From the NCBI GenBank assembly GCA_039814715.1, contig JBCCAR010000031.1, forward strand, positions 1 to 35,550: DNA of 35,550 nucleotides, in the 5' to 3' direction. The notes beneath the pieces are model-generated. The model saw only the letters and a program-made list of their open reading frames with translations, was not told where the DNA came from and ran no database searches. How positions within the stretch are numbered: position 1 is the first letter of the stretch; each line of letters begins with the position of its first letter. Positions 34,737 to 35,550 of this stretch are shown piece after piece. Source of the DNA: CAKZYD01 sp039814715 (GTDB lineage: Bacteria; Pseudomonadota; Alphaproteobacteria; Sphingomonadales; CAKZYD01). A program made the translations under genes and the position numbers.

Positions 34737-35169
34737 TACACCCGCTCGCAGCACCCCCGCTCGCCCCGCTTCCAGCGCTCCATCCATCATTGGCTCTGAC
34801 GTGGAAATTGTCGGCAATATCTCAACCAATGGCGAAATTCAGCTTGATGGCACCGTTGAAGGCGACGTGCGCGCCTCTGCCATTACACTTGGTGAACACG
34901 GGGCTCTGAATGGCACGTTGACCGCCGACCGCGTCATCGTGCGCGGGACGCTCGATGGCTCAATCAATGGCCGGGTCGTCGAGCTCAACAAAACCGCCAA
35001 AGTAAGCGGCGATGTGAAACACGAAACACTCTCCATCGAAGCGGGTGCCCGCGTTGATGGGAGCTTTAAATACGACCAAGACCCAGTGAGCGCCGTCATC
35101 GGAAAGTCGAAGGAAAAGCCAGACTTTTCCATCATCGAGAGCGCTGTGGATAAGAAATCAGCGTCTTAA
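34699..35169 (+). CDS. Bactofilin (polymer-forming cytoskeletal protein)
   Basis: The 156-residue protein is read from the ATG at 34699 (MFSKSKDEQPVANTP); a longer in-frame start at 34591 lies deep in the M23 gene. The disordered N-terminus is rich in Pro/Ala/Ser. The core is the right-handed beta-helix of bactofilins (VEIVGNISTNGEIQLDGTVEGDVRASAITLGEHGALNGTL, then VSGDVKHETLSIEAGARVDGSF). Bactofilins polymerise without nucleotide and scaffold cell-wall enzymes at the membrane. The 38-bp overlap with the M23 gene and the terminator right after it indicate a two-gene unit. Confidence 0.94.
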   Translation: MFSKSKDEQPVANTPARSTPARPASSAPSIIGSDVEIVGNISTNGEIQLDGTVEGDVRASAITLGEHGALNGTLTADRVIVRGTLDGSINGRVVELNKTAKVSGDVKHETLSIEAGARVDGSFKYDQDPVSAVIGKSKEKPDFSIIESAVDKKSAS

Positions 35170-35187
35170 ACAGCTGATTGCTCTGAA

Positions 35188-35226
35188 TAAAAAAGGGGCT
35201 GGCTCTTGGGAGCTGGCCTTTTTTAT
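35188..35226 (+). terminator. Intrinsic terminator after the bactofilin gene
   Basis: A run of A residues and GG pairs with CCTTTTTT, enclosing an inner GCTC/GAGC hairpin with a TTGG loop, followed by TTTTTTATT. It starts 19 bp past the bactofilin stop. The A-tract may make it work for the minus strand as well. Confidence 0.75.
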
Positions 35227-35303
35227 TGTCTTACACACCTGGCGGCATTTCGGCTTTTCTTGTCGGCCTTTGGGACGTTGCGAACAGTTGGCCACCTTCG
35301 TCG

Positions 35304-35354
35304 TCCTCCGGCTTGACCGGGGGACCCATGGTTACTCTGGGTTAACCGCATGGG
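35304..35354. repeat. REP-like double-hairpin element touching the GIY-YIG start codon
   Basis: Hairpin 1 is TCCTCCGG (35304-35311), loop CTTGA, CCGGGGGA (35317-35324), with one wobble pair. Hairpin 2 pairs CCCATGGTTA (35325-35334) with TAAC and CATGGG (35343-35354) across a 2-nt bulge; its 3' arm contains the ATG at 35350. The shape and composition resemble the short palindromic units scattered in many alphaproteobacterial genomes. Confidence 0.7.
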
Positions 35355-35550
35355 TTTTGTTTATATCCTTGCAAGCCAGCCGCGCGGCACACTTTATATT
35401 GGCGTCAGGAGTGATCTGGTTAAGCGTATGTATCAGCATAAGAGCAAATCTGTGGACGGCTTTACAAAGCGGTACAGCGTTGGAATGCTTGTATATTTTG
35501 AGCAATTTAACGACATCAGCGCAGCCATTGCGCGGGAGAAACGACTTAAG
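35350..35550 (+). CDS. GIY-YIG domain nuclease (YhbQ/UPF0213-like), 5' part only
   Basis: The open frame starts at the ATG at 35350 and runs off the window after 67 residues. It has the fold hallmarks: VYILAS (GIY half), TLYIGV (YIG half), the catalytic Arg in SDLVKRMYQHK, and the helix IAREKRLK that normally continues into the Glu-containing segment. Single-domain GIY-YIG proteins of about 90-100 residues are common in alphaproteobacteria. The ATG lies in a palindromic element, so translation may be limited by RNA structure. Confidence 0.88.
   Translation, partial: MGFVYILASQPRGTLYIGVRSDLVKRMYQHKSKSVDGFTKRYSVGMLVYFEQFNDISAAIAREKRLK

Overview
The window looks like chromosomal DNA of an alphaproteobacterium. 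It is GC-rich and densely packed, with many overlapping genes. It carries alphaproteobacterial-style gene neighbourhoods: tandem cysteine desulfurases with an alpha/beta hydrolase, anmK-tyrS-AsmA-like-glnE, and a DUF455 ferritin-like gene next to an M23 peptidase/bactofilin pair. The M23-bactofilin pair is reminiscent of prosthecate or budding marine lineages such as Hyphomonadaceae, but the genus cannot be fixed from sequence alone. I saw no tRNA, rRNA, CRISPR, insertion sequence or prophage.

Layout. 1-143: a long imperfect palindrome lying 3' of a DUF481 outer-membrane protein gene (minus strand, to 1163). 1330-2487: an extended SDR. 2626-6035: a HerA-like ATPase translationally coupled to an unrecognised 566-residue helical protein, which is the first candidate for an undescribed system. 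6032-6799: cinA-type gene (minus). 6852-10478: sfsA, map, radC and purB. 10479-10864: a 386-bp regulatory gap. 10865-17221: the most unusual block. It encodes a 1109-residue exported protein with a tandem-duplicated N-terminal region, exactly 30 copies of a five-residue ETAGG repeat, a PKD-like domain and a PEP-CTERM/VPLPA-CTERM-like sorting tail. Next come a short NfrB-like processive glycosyltransferase and a short NfrA-like TPR/outer-membrane protein. I read this as a surface-polysaccharide synthesis/export cassette with a sorted stalk-like protein. The function is inference; the architecture is visible.

17218-22849 (minus): two cysteine desulfurases, an adrenodoxin-type ferredoxin, a TfoX-N protein and aminopeptidase N, which together form an Fe-S/sulfur-transfer gene set plus pepN. 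22985-26036: an alpha/beta hydrolase, anmK (minus) and tyrS. 26033-29125 (minus): a large AsmA/YhdP-like protein. 29227-33363: glnE, a one-cysteine Bcp peroxiredoxin and a DUF455 ferritin-like protein. 33474-35169: a membrane-anchored M23 endopeptidase overlapping a bactofilin gene, a cell-shape module ended by a clear terminator. 35304-35550: a REP-like palindromic element fused to the start of a GIY-YIG nuclease gene that runs off the window.

A window-wide pattern is that all four convergent gene pairs meet by overlapping their stop codons by exactly four bases, leaving no room for terminators between them.
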